This document shows, one piece after another, positions 13,241 through 25,800 of a stretch of 64,000 bases of DNA. The position numbers were made by a program, and so were the translations under genes. The notes under the pieces are model-generated. The model was not told the origin of the DNA, did not search any database, and saw nothing but the letters and a program-made list of their open reading frames with translations. The first letter of the stretch is position 1, and every line of letters starts with the position of its first letter. Location of the stretch: assembly GCA_034509755.1 (NCBI GenBank), contig CM067552.1, forward strand, positions 15,285,001 to 15,349,000, in the 5' to 3' direction. The DNA comes from Anisodus tanguticus (Eukaryota; Streptophyta; Magnoliopsida; Solanales; Solanaceae).

Positions 13241-14247
13241 TTCTCCCATTCTTTGATGAAATATGTCCTCAAATTCTCGTTATCCAAATATGGGGATAAA
13301 TCTCCAACGTTGAAGGTGGCACTAATGCCCCCATACTCACTTGGTAGTTCGATCTTGTAGGCACTCTCTCCAAATCTTGCCAATACCTTGAATAGACCAT
13401 CCGCTCTAGGCATTAATTTGTTTTTCCTTAGATTTGGAAACCACTATTTCCTTAGATGTAATCAAACCAAGTCTCCTGGTTGGAATTGCGGTTGAGTCCT
13501 TGATTTGTTCACCTCCCTTTTGTATTTTTCATTGGCCTTTTGGATCTGCACTTGAATTTGATCATGCAATTTTTTTTGAAAGCCTCAATTCTGTCCTTAG
13601 CTGTGAAATTTAAGATTTCCTTCTTTGGAATGGTAATTAGATCGGGGGGGGGGGTAAGAATGGATTTGTACCATACACAACTTCGAATAGTGCATTCACC
13701 GTGGTGCGAGATGGGCTTCGATTGTAGGAAAATTTTGCGTGAGCTAGTTTGATATCCCAATCCTTGTCATCTTACTTACTAACCCCCTCAACAATGTTCC
13801 GAGGGTTCTATTGGTCAGTTCTGTCTAACCGTCCGTTTGAGGATGGTGGGAAGTGCTGAATAACAACTTGGTGCCAATGAGCCTCTACAAATTCTTCAAG
13901 AAATAACTTAGACACTTTACGTCCCTATTCGACACAATTGTTTTCGATATACCATGCAATCTCACCACTTCCTTCAAATATAAATCTGCGACATGAGTTG
14001 CATCGATAGTTTTGTGGCAAGCGATTAAATGTGCTATCTTGGAAAACCTATCCATGACCACCATGATGGAGTCCTTCTCACGTTGTGTTTTCGGTAAGCC
14101 GAGAATAAAGTCCAAGCTCACACCTTCCCATGGTCTTTCTGGAACTGGGAGAGGAGTGTACAACCCCTTGTGAAAACAACTCTTGGCTTTTTGGAAAGTG
14201 GAACACCGACTCACAACTCCATGCACATTTTTACCATCCGCGGCCAA
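13102..14247 (-). pseudogene. CRM-like integrase, broken
   Basis: Integrase pieces lie in order on the minus strand. At 14,247-13,885 is a zinc-finger remnant plus catalytic core with S-L-D-F-I-L-G-L-P (first Asp) and V-V-M-D-R-F-S-K. At 13,760-13,509 is the downstream core and linker. At 13,413-13,102 is a carboxy-terminal module with L-M-P-R-A-D-G-L-F-K-V-L and A-T-F-N-V-G-D-L-S-P-Y. Integrase joins retroelement DNA to the chromosome. Frame changes separate the pieces, and the second catalytic region reads N-R-D-V where S-D-R is usual, so it is inactive. The last piece runs into the 3' LTR, as in CRM elements. Confidence 0.75.
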
Positions 14248-14258
14248 TAAAAGTGATC

Positions 14259-15560
14259 TTAGAGGATCTCCAAGGTTTTCATTATGCCAAAATGACCGGC
14301 GAGCCCGCTCGAGTGTACCTCATGCCGAAGAAACTCTCTCATGAAGCACTTAGGCACACATAACTTGTTCCCCTTGAAAAGGAACCCTTCTTCCAATGAA
14401 TAAGACCCATGAGCTACATTTTTGCATTCGGTCATCGTGTCCTTAAACTTAGTGTCTTGGTCATAAAACTCCTTAAGCACCTCAAATCCCATAAACTTTT
14501 GTTCTAGTATGGTTAACATGACATGGTGATGAGATAGGATGTCCGCCACTACGTTAGATTTACCATTCTTGTGCTTTGTGGAAAATGTAAAGGTTTGCAA
14601 ATAGGCTACCCATTTTGCATGCCTCGGATTTAATTTTCTTTGCCCGTGCAAGTACTTTAAAAATTCATGATCCGAATAGAGCACAAAGTGTTGTGGCCTC
14701 AAGTAATGTTCTCATTGAGTCAAAGCCCTTATGATAGCATTGAATTCCTTATCATAAGTGGAATAGTTGAGTCACGCACCGTTTAACTTTTCACTAAAGA
14801 ATGCAAGAGGCTGTTTCTCTTAGATTAAGACGGAACCAATACCGACTCCACTCGCATCGCAGTCTACTTCAAAGAGATTTTCAATGTTTGGAATGGCTAA
14901 AACCGGTGCCTCAAACAACCGTGCCTTCAAGGTTTCAAAGGCCTTTTGAGCTTCGGGAGACCACTTAAACTCACCTTTTTGTGAGTTCCGTTATGGGAAC
15001 CGTAATGGTGCTAAAGTCCCGAATGAAACGAAGGTAGAAAGAAGCTAATCCATGAAATCTGGTCCAACTTCGAATTGCTTCTACCTTGGAATGGTCCACA
15101 TGCATGCCCTCCGAGGACATTATGTACCCTAGAAATAGGACGCTAGTGATCATGAAGGAACACTCATCCAATTTCACTTCCCTTAACCTTTTGAATACTG
15201 CTTCTAAACGTGCCAAGTGGGACTCCTTGTTCCGACTATAAATCAAGATGTCGTCTAAATAGACTACGACAAACTTTCCCAATAATGGTTGTAACACCTC
15301 GTGTATAAGTCTCATGAAGGATATTGGGGCATTACATAACCTGAATGGCATCACAAGCCATTCGTACAATCCGTACTTTGTTTTGAAGTCCATCTTCCAT
15401 TCATCACCCTCTCGGTTCTCATTTGGTGATAGAAGCTTCTCAAATTAATTTTGGAGAACGATTTGGCATTGTTCAATTCATCTAAGAGGTCATACAACCT
15501 TGGCATGGGAAATTGATACTTTATAGTAATGTTGTTGACCACTCGACTATCGATGCACAT
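14259..15560 (-). pseudogene. CRM-like reverse transcriptase and RNase H, broken
   Basis: Reverse transcriptase appears as two frames. At 15,560-15,351 are I-D-S-R-V-V-N-N-I-T-I-K-Y and P-R-L-Y-D-L-L-D-E-L. At 15,393-14,971 are K-T-K-Y-G-L-Y-E-W-L-V-M-P-F and the catalytic Y-L-D-D. RNase H follows, with a C-D-A-S-G-like block near 14,870 and the end N-V-V-A-D-I-L-S at 14,702-14,259. The latter also starts the integrase zinc finger (A-G-H-F-G-I-M-K). These enzymes copy the element RNA into DNA. Stops and frameshifts separate the segments. Confidence 0.8.
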
Positions 15561-15931
15561 ACACTAAGTTTCATCCTTCTTTGGCACCAACAATGCGGGT
15601 ACCGCACATGGGCTAAGACTTTCTCGGACAAATCTCTTATCTAACAAGTCTTGGACTAGCCTTTTTAGTTCCTTGGCTTCCTACGGATTACACCTATAGG
15701 CTGGTCGGTTTGGCAAAGAACTTCCCAAAATGAAATCGATGGAATGCTCAATGCCCCTGATGGGTGCAAGGCTGGGGGCGAGGTCGTTCGGGGTCCTCAA
15801 CCTTTTTCTCCCAAAAGGCTCTTCTTAGTTGTGTGTTTCAAATCATGGAAGGGACTCCCCTTCTTTAATTCCTCCTTGATCTCCCGCACTTCAAGTGGTT
15901 GGATCTCGGATTCCGTCCGAGGCTTGGTGTC

Positions 15932-16543
15932 TTATCCCTTTGTTGTTTTTTTACACTCACTAGGCGATAGTGGCACCAATCGGATTTTATGGCCATCATT
16001 TTGAAAAGAATAAGTGTTCTTTTCTCCATCGTGTCGTGCCTTCTGATTGAATTTCCAAGGGGATCCTACCAAAATATGGAAAGAGTCCATGGGTAGGACA
16101 TCACACCATAATTCATCCTCATATTTTCCAATCTGAAAGCCAACGAGGGTTTGGGTTGTGACCCTTAGTTCTCTGTCTTTGTTTACCCATTGAAGATCAT
16201 ATGTCTTAGGGTGGTTGCGAGTGGGCAACTCGAGTTTGTCCACCATTTACTGGGAAGCTATGTTGGAACTACTTTCTCCATCAATAATCAACATGCACAC
16301 CTTGTCTTTCACCTTGCATCGTGTGTAGAATAGTTGATTCCTTTGTGATTCCTTAGGTGTTTCGCATGGAACACCCAACTCACGTTGGAGTACCAAGCCT
16401 TCATGCTTTGGGCTATTTAGTAAAGGCTCGGATTTTGTGCGGTTCCTCATGGTATGTCCAGCAAGTTCCTTTCTCAAGGCTTGCACATGTTCCGCAACTA
16501 ACTCGGACATAACCTTCCTAAGTTCCTTGTTTATATTAGCCAT
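15932..16543 (-). pseudogene. CRM-like residual gag start and aspartic protease
   Basis: The first 30 or so residues from 16,543 look like a gag start (M-A-N-I-N-K-E-L-R-K-V). They join abruptly to the protease segment, so nearly all of gag is deleted. The protease active-site region reads L-I-I-D-G-E-S-S-S-N-I-A-S, with Glu in a position where Gly or Ala is usual. A stop then separates it from 16,246-15,932, which contains the flap and H-I-L-V-G-S-P-W. The enzyme would have processed the polyprotein; here it is broken. Confidence 0.7.
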
Positions 16544-16571
16544 AGCGTTGTTGCGTGGGATGGTATCTCTT

Positions 16572-16587
16572 AGCTCTGATACTAATA
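16572..16587 (-). promoter_or_regulatory. Primer-binding site for Met-tRNA, CRM-like element
   Basis: The minus strand reads TAGTATCAGAGCTA a few bases inside the right LTR. This is one base from the TGGTATCAGAGC that pairs with the 3' end of plant initiator Met-tRNA. It fixes the right LTR as the 5' LTR. Confidence 0.7.
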
Positions 16588-16590
16588 TAA

Positions 16591-17894
16591 TGTAAGCATG
16601 TAGGTCTTTGAGTTGGTAAGTGGTTCGGGTCTTGCTGAGTTTCGGGTTGACCCGAAATTAGGCAAGGAAGGTGAGGTTTCTCGGTTTTTGGTAAGTCGAG
16701 ATGTGGAGTGTTTGGTGACGGTTTTGGGTAGATGTAGAAGGCGTCAGGCAAAGGCGCTTTGGGTGGTGGTTTCGGGTGATGTGAGGGATATTGTGGTGAA
16801 GGGGCTCTGGTGTTTTGGTGATGATAAAGGCACGGAAGTTGATCGTGACAGTGAGGGTATGCGAGAAGGGAGTTTGGATGAGGCGTTGATATGTTTAGTG
16901 GCGTATGCGTGGGGTTATGGCTGGATTCAGATGGAGGTATTTTTAGAGGATGGTAATGAGGTGTGGTGGGAGATAGTAGAGTGGAGAAACATGTAATTGG
17001 TACAAGGAATTTATACAGATTGTTGGAAACAATCCGAGACACAAACCAAGTCTCAATTCGATTGATATGTGGTTCTTGGATGGTAACACGATGAGTTAAT
17101 TGCTCGTGTGGTCTCCAACGAGATTGTGGTCATTTGCACAAGGACTAGGTTTAGTTTTGCTGATCGCGAGGCTCAACACTAACCAAGCAATGGTGACTGA
17201 AACCTTATAAAAGATAGGTGGTTCTCTCGGAGAACCAAGCAACCCTCCTGGAGGATCAACTAAGAACTTACAATTCCGGATTGAATGACTTGGAAAAATG
17301 AGTACACACTCAAGTTTTATATCAACAACAACTGCCTTTTTACAACACACAAAGTCCCTATTTATAGTACTATATTGATGATTCTAGAAAGCAACTAAGA
17401 AGTTTCGGCCAAGGTGGGAATTCACGGTGTGAATGGTACAAACCGTGTGGAAAACCGCGCCCAACCTTTGAACTCCCCAAGTTACCCTTTTGTTACTTCT
17501 ATGTGCATAAATTCATGCACTTATAAAATTCATGAATCATCACTTTGGGATCTGTGGGAAGCTTCCATTGTTTAGAAGGTCCTCAACCACCTCTTCTCCT
17601 AACCTAGTCATCCTTCGTTATTACAAGGTTCCTTAATTGTGTCCTAACAAGAACTAATAATAGCCTAGACATTAAGATAAGCTAAAAGAAAGTTGCAAGG
17701 TCTCGGCCAGGACCATATGAAAGCCGACAAAGCTTATGGCATCCTTGAGTCTTCAAGTTTTGTTCTCGACCCCGCTCCATATTCCATCCCAAGCTAGATA
17801 TGTTACCATCGGATGATTGGTAATGTTGGGTGTCCCTAGCAAACCGCCTCTCGATTCCTGTTATAAGCTTAAGGTCATTGGCTTACTTACATCA
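16591..17894 (-). repeat. CRM-like 5' LTR
   Basis: This is a 1,304-bp LTR, plus-strand ends TG (16,591) and CA (17,894), similar to 11,957-13,240. An open plus-strand frame at 16,613-16,996 lies wholly within it and has no known domain; the corresponding part of the other LTR is broken, so it is not taken as a gene. The chromovirus LTR continues directly to the right. Confidence 0.75.
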
Positions 17895-19428
17895 TGAGTA
17901 GATATCACTTGGAACTCATAATTCCATAATGCATCAACTATATAGATGTGCACAACAATAGTGTTTACAACGTCATAGGCCTTTGAGGGCAATATCATCA
18001 TTTCCATATATGTATAAGCTACGTGTATAACGCCATACTCCTTTTAGGACAATATGATCAATATCACATATGTATATGTTGCGTATGTAATGCCATAGGC
18101 CTCTGGCGGCAATATAGATGCATAATATGTATATATGACCCACAACTGAAAGACATATCATGCTTACCAACGTAGTCGGAGTAACATAAGGTCGTTACAA
18201 CTCCGATCAATATTATGAGTCTGACATCATTATCAGTACATGACCTTATCGACTTACGACCCATTAATAACCTTTATGAGAATGATATTATATGATCATG
18301 ACTTAATAAAAATACTTCTAGTTGTCAAGAATAAAATTGATATATAGTAGCGTTGCCTTTACATAGATAAGGCTGAAAGAGGAATGAAAGCCCTACATAC
18401 CTTATAGAAGAAGTTAGTTATGTACCATGAAGCCTCAAACTCCTTATGGATGATTATTTATAACAACAAGGTTCAATATCAATATCAAATCCATACTTCA
18501 TAAAGGAACTTCATTTAGGCATCTTATCGATAATTTTAACACAAAGGGTTCTTAGGTTCCTTCAAAAAGGGTACTTAGATAATTTTATCTAATGATCTTT
18601 AGAAACATTCTTCCATAGATTCACAATACCAACAATAAAATTACTTGTCAACACCAACTCATAATCCAAGCAAAATAGCCTACAAACCATACCACTATGA
18701 TTTCATATGTCTATAAGTTTCAATTATGACAATTCTTTCATAACTCACTCCAAACTATCAATTAATCACAAATATAGATAGAGGAGGGTAAATTTTACCT
18801 CGATGTGCTGGAATCCTCTTAAAAAAACAACTTGCCCTAATATCAAGGGTTTCTAAAACCGATCCAACATGGAGAAGATGGTTTCTATGAAAATCATGGG
18901 ATTAATAGCGTTAATCTTATGTAATTTGTCATAGATTTGATATTGGGAGGTTGGGATATCTTAGAGAGGTTTTCAAGAGAGCCCTAGGTCAGTTTTGGGG
19001 AAAACATGGCTAAAAAATGCAGAACTCGATTATAAACTCGTCAAAAATTTTCCACCGCCATAATTTGACAATGGGATTGACGGTCCGTCAAAATTTTGAT
19101 GGTCCGTAAATCTGGACCATCAATTTTCCTCCTGAGATCAAAAAATCTCAAGCACTTTGACGGTTTACCTTGGCACTGTGCCGTCAAAAAGCCCAGTTTC
19201 CCGATTTCATCAAAAATATATTTTCTTTGATCCGTTTGACTTTCCAATACATCATAACTTCCATAAATATGCCATAAATTTCAATTACCCATTTGTAAAG
19301 CCGTAACTCTTCCCAAACATATGGCAACATAACTATATTAAATAAGATTGACACAACCATCTGTATATATCAAAATTAAGAAAGTTAGCCATAACTAGCC
19401 TCAACTATCCTCTGTCGTACTCTGAGCT
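17895..19428 (-). repeat. Chromovirus 3' LTR, inner part
   Basis: This is non-coding sequence between the CRM-like insertion and the end of a chromovirus pol on the same strand. It contains a GACGGTCCGTCA-type stretch near 19,080-19,180 and GCAATAT repeats near 17,985-18,115, both seen in Solanaceae gypsy LTRs. It is inferred to be the LTR of the pol fragment on its right. The exact inner border near 19,428 is uncertain. Confidence 0.55.
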
Positions 19429-21068
19429 ACATCTTGCATATCTGCCTCGACATTAACACCTGAGGATTGAAACAAGGATATTTGGATCGCATATTTTCTT
19501 TGTCCTCCCAAGTCATCTCTTCTGTATTGTTATTCCTCTATAGCACCTTAACAGAGACGACTTTCTTAGTTCTCAGTTTCCAAATTTCCCATTCCAAAAT
19601 GTTTACGGGAGTCTCTTCATAGGTTAAATCTTTGGTGATTTGCACATCCTTTATGGGAGTAATACGAGAGGTATCTCCTATGCACTTACGCAACATCGAC
19701 ATATGGAATACCGGGTGAACTGCTTCCAATTCTTAGGGCAACTCAAGCTCATAAGCCATATGACCTATCTTGCGGATGATCTTATATGGTCTGACATATC
19801 TGGAACTCCATTTTCCTTTCTTGCCAAATCTCATAACCCCTTTCATAGGAGAAATCTTTAAGAATACCTGATCGCCTAGTACAAATTCTATGTCGCGGCA
19901 TTGAATATATGAATAAGAATTTTGCCGACTTTGGGCAGTCAATAAGCATATTGGAATTAGCTTCACCATTTCAACTGCTTGCTGGATCAAATCAGGACAT
20001 AGCAACCCGACTTCACCCACTTCAAACCAACCAATTGGAGATCTAAAATTCCATTAATACAATGCCTCATATGGGGCCATTTTGATACTTAAATGATAGT
20101 TGTTATTGTAAGCGAACTCAATAAAGGGAAAATGATCGTCATAGCTGCCTTTGAAATCCAATACACAAGATCGTAGCATTTCCTCGAGTGTCCTAATTAT
20201 GCGCTTAGCTTGAACGTCAGTCTGAGGATGGAAGGTTGTACTAAGGTTAAATTGGGTTCCTAAACCTTTCTACAAACCTCCAAAAATGAGTCATAAACTG
20301 AGAAGCCTTGTCAGATATAATAGAGACTGGAACACCATGCAAATGAACTATTTCCTTAACATACAACTTGGCGTAATCTTCAATAGAGAAGGTTGTACGA
20401 ATGGGTAAAAAATGAGCCGATTTTGTTAGCCTGTCAACGATAACCCAAATGGAATGAAACTTACGATAAGAATGGGGAAAACTGGTGATAAAATCCATAT
20501 TAATCATTTCCCCTTTCCCATTTCCAAGTAGGGATTTCAATATGTTGGAGCAAACCTCCAGGTTTCTGAAGCTCGATCATAACTTACTGATAATTCGGGT
20601 ATTGAGCTACAAATGCGGTAATATCTTTCTTCATGTCATTCCACTAATAAACCAGTCGAAGGTCATAATACATCTTTGTCGATCTAAGATCAATGGAATA
20701 TCTATACTGGTGGATTTCGGCCATAATTTGCTCTCAAAGTCCTACATTGGGACACATAGACGACCTTGATATGTAAATACTCTATCTCCTATGAGTTACA
20801 ATATCGGCTTATTTTTTAGGGAGATTCCCTCTTTCATTCGGACCAACTCAGGGTCATCAAATTGCCTCACTTTCACTTCAGCTATTAAGGATGATTTTGC
20901 GGTATTCTACACCGCTGCTTCTCCGCCATCTGTATCCATTAGCCGCACATTTAAACAAGCTAAACGATGTATTTCTTTGTTCATCTCCAACTTATTGGCT
21001 TCAGCACCATATAAACTCCTCATAGACTTATGGCTTAGGGCATCAGCTACGACATTTGCATTAATACA
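19429..21068 (-). pseudogene. Chromovirus RNase H end, integrase and chromodomain, broken
   Basis: The minus-strand order is RNase H end (N-V-V-A-D-A-L-S-H-K near 21,050), integrase core (20,540-20,247, with I-N-M-D-F-I and I-S-D-K-A-S-Q-F), integrase carboxy part (20,020-19,733, with F-V-L-G-D-Q-V-F-L-K-I-S-P) and a chromodomain-like tail (19,729 to about 19,429). The tail has a stop where Trp is expected (V-L-stop-R-N-N) and then T-W-E-D-K-E-N-M. Chromodomains steer integration toward heterochromatin. The fragment is cut at 21,068, where the Tat copy 2 begins. Confidence 0.8.
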
Positions 21069-22784
21069 CTGATAGCGGTTAAGCCCCGTAGTGAGGGTAC
21101 CTTTCAAATGTACTTTCAACCAGTCTAGTTAGTCATCATCACAACAGAAAATATCCTCGGCTAGAGTCTCTTGACCCTATCTAACTCGACCATTCCACTC
21201 TCGGATGATGTCAGGAACCCTGTTGATCCTATCTTCCTCATAGTGAATGATATACTCCCCCATGTTTCCTACCTAGGATATCACTTGTCTCCCACCCAAC
21301 TATCTTAGGACCCTAATAGATGGATAAGAGTCGATTCCCCGAATTCCCATAAGTGGCAGGAAAGGGTTTCTACCTCTGCTACAATTGTCTCAGATATAAA
21401 ATCATGAAATCTCTATTGTATGTTATCATCTCAAAGTCTGGAAAAGATAAATGCCCACCCATCTTTGGTTTGGTTCCCAAAATTTCGACAAGTGGCAGAA
21501 GGTTATCTTTCCTACATTCCGGATCTAGGTACGAAGGTCTCTCGATTTTATACTAGTAGGTTACACCCTTGGAAATACCTATGTAGGTTTTGACATTGTT
21601 CTAAAGCTTGGTATATGTCACAAAAGATGACAGGGACTAGGTCAAAGTATTTGGTTTCTCCATATGAGGTTATTCCATGAAAGATAACATGGGTGACAAA
21701 AATGGCACGAGTATCTATTGCTTGATGTCAATCTTTGGGAAATAACATAGTTCCTAGAAGTCAGATGACAAAGGCTAGGGGTCGGGTGTCTTCCCAATTG
21801 GCATAAGATAGAAACTCAACGGAGTGTTTTAGATATCCCTGTTTGGACCCAAAGAGATCCCTAAAGGCTACATTTGGGAAAAATATATAATTGGTGGTAA
21901 ATAGGCATAAGAACTTCATGATCACATCGGGAGTAGGCTTATGGGGTACTGGAAAGTTGTGGTCATCTTTCTTCCACCTTCTCATGCACGTCCTAATGTT
22001 ATCTATGCAATCTCGAATTTCCTCTAAGGTCGGGGTCATCTCAAAATCTTCGAACATAAACACCATTCTATCACAATCTCAATATTCGGTAAGGACTTCT
22101 AACAATTTCCTATTTCCTTTCATGGTCCTGAGTGAGGGTAGGTGCCCTAGACAGTTCATTATTTCTCATTGTTGTGGGCATCTAGCCACGACCACCAAAA
22201 TCTCTGTAGCTCTGGTGCGTCTATAACCATATCAAACATGAGGTTGGTATGCATCTACAAAATAGAGCATGGTTAATCCTTCCCTCCCAAAGGACAATGG
22301 TTTATTACATAAGGCACAATCATGCTTCCATACAGTGTCATCGGGTCATAGACCGTCAAGACACGAAGTAGTCAGCCTAATGTGTTAAGATACATCTAAA
22401 ATATCTGAACCTGTCTAGGTAAGCATGCGCTAGTTCAGTAGGGATTTGGCTTCCCTCTATCTTAGGCAAACTAAAGTGGTTTAGAAAATGACTAAGGGGC
22501 CCGAGCGGACTACTTAAGGTGAACCATTGTCAACTGTTGGACAACCGCAAACCAACTCCGTCTTCAACGTGTTCCAAAGAAAGTAATTTTGTTTTTTACT
22601 AGAGGATGATTGCAAAATCGCATACCCATCTTTATGCACTGATACAAGTGTGTGTGCGTGCCATTTGGCGGAATAATGATATGCATGAATGATAGTTATA
22701 ATTTGTGGGAAATTAAACACATAAGAAATTTATATCAATTAAAATATATTGTATTGGAAACCTTATGGTTAGAACCTAGGTTTA
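21069..22784 (-). pseudogene. Tat/Ogre ORF1-like region, copy 2
   Basis: This is the best-preserved part of this ORF1. At 22,066-21,761, 101 residues include D-F-E-M-T-P-T-L-E-E-I-R-D-C-I and N-W-E-D-T-R-P-L-A-F. This resembles the plant-mobile-domain-like ORF1 of Tat/Ogre elements; the identification is from memory of the family. The region parallels 5,975-7,714 with many point changes, and it lacks about 20 bp near 22,338. It is cut on the left against the chromovirus fragment. Confidence 0.5.
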
Positions 22785-22803
22785 TCCCCAGCAGAGACGC
22801 CAT
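22785..22803 (-). promoter_or_regulatory. Primer-binding site, Tat/Ogre copy 2
   Basis: The minus strand reads TGGCGTCTCTGCTGGGGA next to an LTR end GTAACA. The layout matches copy 1 and identifies the sequence to the right as the 5' LTR. Confidence 0.65.
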
Positions 22804-22804
22804 T

Positions 22805-25800
22805 TGTTACTGTTCACCTTTACGCGGAGGCATAAAATGTACTAAGAGGTTGTTGGTACTCTAAATCGGATAATTTAATTTTTAGAGTCGCCACCTAATT
22901 TATAGGTAAATTAGGAAAACTGAGTTAAAAGGGTTTATTCAGAAAAGTTTGTGAAAAATCCTTTTTAAACCAGAGTTAAGGTAAGGGTTCTGGTGATCCC
23001 CCAGGAAAGATGTTATACACCCTGGTATTAAGGATCCATAGAATACGGTTAACCTTCTGGTTCTATTGCATGTTTAAACTTATAAATTTCTCAAAAATGT
23101 TTACTTTCAGCAAAAATTCATGTCATTCATCTCATCTCCAACTTGTTTTTAAAAAAAATCAAGGAGTTAAATTCTTCTAAAATAACGCATGTAGGGGTAA
23201 TTTGTCAATCCATTTCAGACTAAAGCACACTCAAACATTCCTTATATGTTTTTTGTAAATGTTTTAAGTTCAAACGAGTATAATTTATTTTGAAATGACA
23301 TGTTGGAACTTAAAAAATTGAAATACGTTTTTTCATTTCCATGCTATTTCGTAAAAGGTCAATTCATATTCTACAATTTTTCGTGAAACTGCATGTCAAC
23401 TCAAATTCTTAAGGTTTTAGTTTAAATGTTCACATTACTTTAGTTGGGCTTGGCCCAAAAACAGTCCACAAATATGTTTTTATGAAATTCAGCCCATTTT
23501 TGTTTGCTTTTCAAAATTCAGACTTGTCAAAAAATTTCAGGCCTATTTCATGAAGTAAAAATTATGTTTTTATTTGATTTCAGCCGAAAATGATCCAATT
23601 GGTTTTAAATCCAAAAATCAGTCCAATTTCTCATCCATTTAAAATATACGAACAAAGTTAATTATTTTGAAATCCGTTTTTGAGATGATTCTAGCTAAAT
23701 GATGTACGTATCGTTTACCTATCCTAAGCCATGACCATAAAAGGGGTTCCAATATATATAAAAATACATATTTTATTGGTAAAGTTGTTGCCATATGACC
23801 AGGAGGTCATGGGTTCAAGCCGTGGAAACAGCCTCTTGCAGAAATGTGAGGTAAGGCTGCGTACAATAGACCCTTGTGGTCCGGCCCTTCCCCGGACCCC
23901 GCGCATAGCGGGAGCTTAGTGCATCGGACTGCCCTTTTATTATACAAGTATTATACATAATAAAAATACATTGAAAGTAAAGGAGATAAGTTTAGGCTGG
24001 TGGGCCTACCTAAGCCCACCAGTTGGTTATTTTCACGCATAGCTGGATCTTCATGTGCAGCTACAAGTGTCGTACATGACAAAATGATATTTAGTTGGGC
24101 CTTAGCCCAACCAACTTAAGAGGAATGACAAGGCCCACAGGGTCATCCCACGTGCATGGACAGAGGGGAGAAAAAGGGAAAACGAGGATATAAGTTAGAA
24201 TGCACCCATAATTATCATAAAGGCATTATTATCGACAAAGAAATTTACGAGTACTAGTGATCTTAATTAAAAGGAAGGGAACAAGTTGACAATAGCACAC
24301 AAGATACAAAGGAAAAAATGGGCTAAGCCCAAATCCAACAAATGGTGGGATTCTTTTAGGAAATGAAAACTCACATGGGCCTTGCCCAATTAAGTCGAAT
24401 GACTATCATAAAAATAAAACAGGGAGTCGGGGATAAGTGGGCCAATGCCCAACATACATATAAAAACAATCAAGAGCATGGAGGAAGGAAGATAAACAGG
24501 CCAGGCCCAAATGTTTAAAACAAAAACTGTATTTACTTGATAAATACAAAGGATATACCTAACATGTATACCATATATATTGATATCTGGTATACAGGTT
24601 GTATATCAGCAAATATCACAGGAAAACAAAAAGGAAAGAAGAAGTAAGCACATAGAAAGGGGTATATGAAGTATACAACACTCATACTTTCCCACAAATT
24701 ATTTCGTATGCCCCCATGATACTCAATTAACATAAACAAATCAAAGATCCTAATGTTCAGACATGATAACTAAAACAACTACATCATTCCTATGGATTTA
24801 CACAAACTGCTTGTCGAACATGTCAAAATACAAATTTCATATCACATTTATTAAATTCAAACAGTGAAGGTAGAGCCCATCTCAGTTCAAGTCAGTAGCC
24901 ATATCAAGTACCAGCTAAGTTAAACAAGGAATCTAAAATTAACAGCATATGACAAAATCTGAACACATAATTCTTTTTAAACTAACACTATGATCATGTT
25001 AATAGTTCATATGGCTCCTAGCTACCACAAGATTATATAAAAGTAACACAAAAGTATGCTTTTGCAGTTCATCTCATACATTCTAGCTTTGACAGGTGCA
25101 GGAACACTAAATATGCAATAAGGATACAGCCTACATAGCACACATTTCATCTAATTTTCCTTATAAGTCAAATAACTCCACCAAGAAAGCAAAAGATAAA
25201 CGAGGAAGGACCTATTGAGGGTATTTATCTAGGACTGTCATAGCTCCCTTTTCATACTAGTGTCTTCAACACATAGCATTTTGAAGAAGTAAACACTTAT
25301 TAGATCTATACATGCAATAGGTTTTGCCAAGGATAAATTCAGCCAAGTTAGGAACAAGGCATGCTACCAAGACACACACAGTACTGCCAGTTTCTCATGA
25401 ATGGAAAACTCATTAAGAGACTTAGATGAAAAATTCTAGTTCTCAATTTATCAGGTCAAGCATCAAAGTCCTAAAGCTGAACCATCTCAAATAAATGCGC
25501 AAAGACATGTATTGTAATCAAACTTATATCCCTCTATGATGCTTTATTATCCTAACTTATATGAATGCAAACAGACTCAACCAAAGAGGCAAACAAGCAA
25601 GATGTTTTGGACTCGACTAACATATTGAAGTCAAATAAAACTTTGTGAATCAATTCTTTAAGTTAGCATACATAAGTTGGCCTAACTTTATCATTTACAA
25701 CTGTCAATAACACATAACAGCTAGAATAATGGTTCAGAGGTTTTTTCTCCTTATCTATGTATGCATTTACACTCGATGGTTGGACTTATAAATATACAGT

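Larger units (their letters stand above)
11957..17894 (-). mobile_element. CRM-like Ty3/gypsy retrotransposon with both LTRs, defective
   Basis: This is a complete-length but defective element. Similar LTRs lie at 11,957-13,240 and 16,591-17,894. A Met-tRNA-type primer site lies next to the right LTR, and protease, reverse transcriptase, RNase H and integrase remnants follow in order on the minus strand. The internal region is only about 3.35 kb because most of gag is missing. The reverse transcriptase sequence and the extension of the integrase frame into the 3' LTR fit the centromeric CRM clade. The LTRs differ by many substitutions and small indels, so the insertion is not recent. It sits inside a chromovirus LTR. 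Confidence 0.75.

Noticed and set aside
16613..16996. 127-residue plus-strand open frame
   Set aside because: It lies wholly inside the CRM-like LTR, and the matching part of the other LTR is broken. No domain is recognisable.
23774..23936. A functional tRNA gene
   Set aside because: Only a box-B-like part is present and the rest matches a SINE body; there is no cloverleaf.
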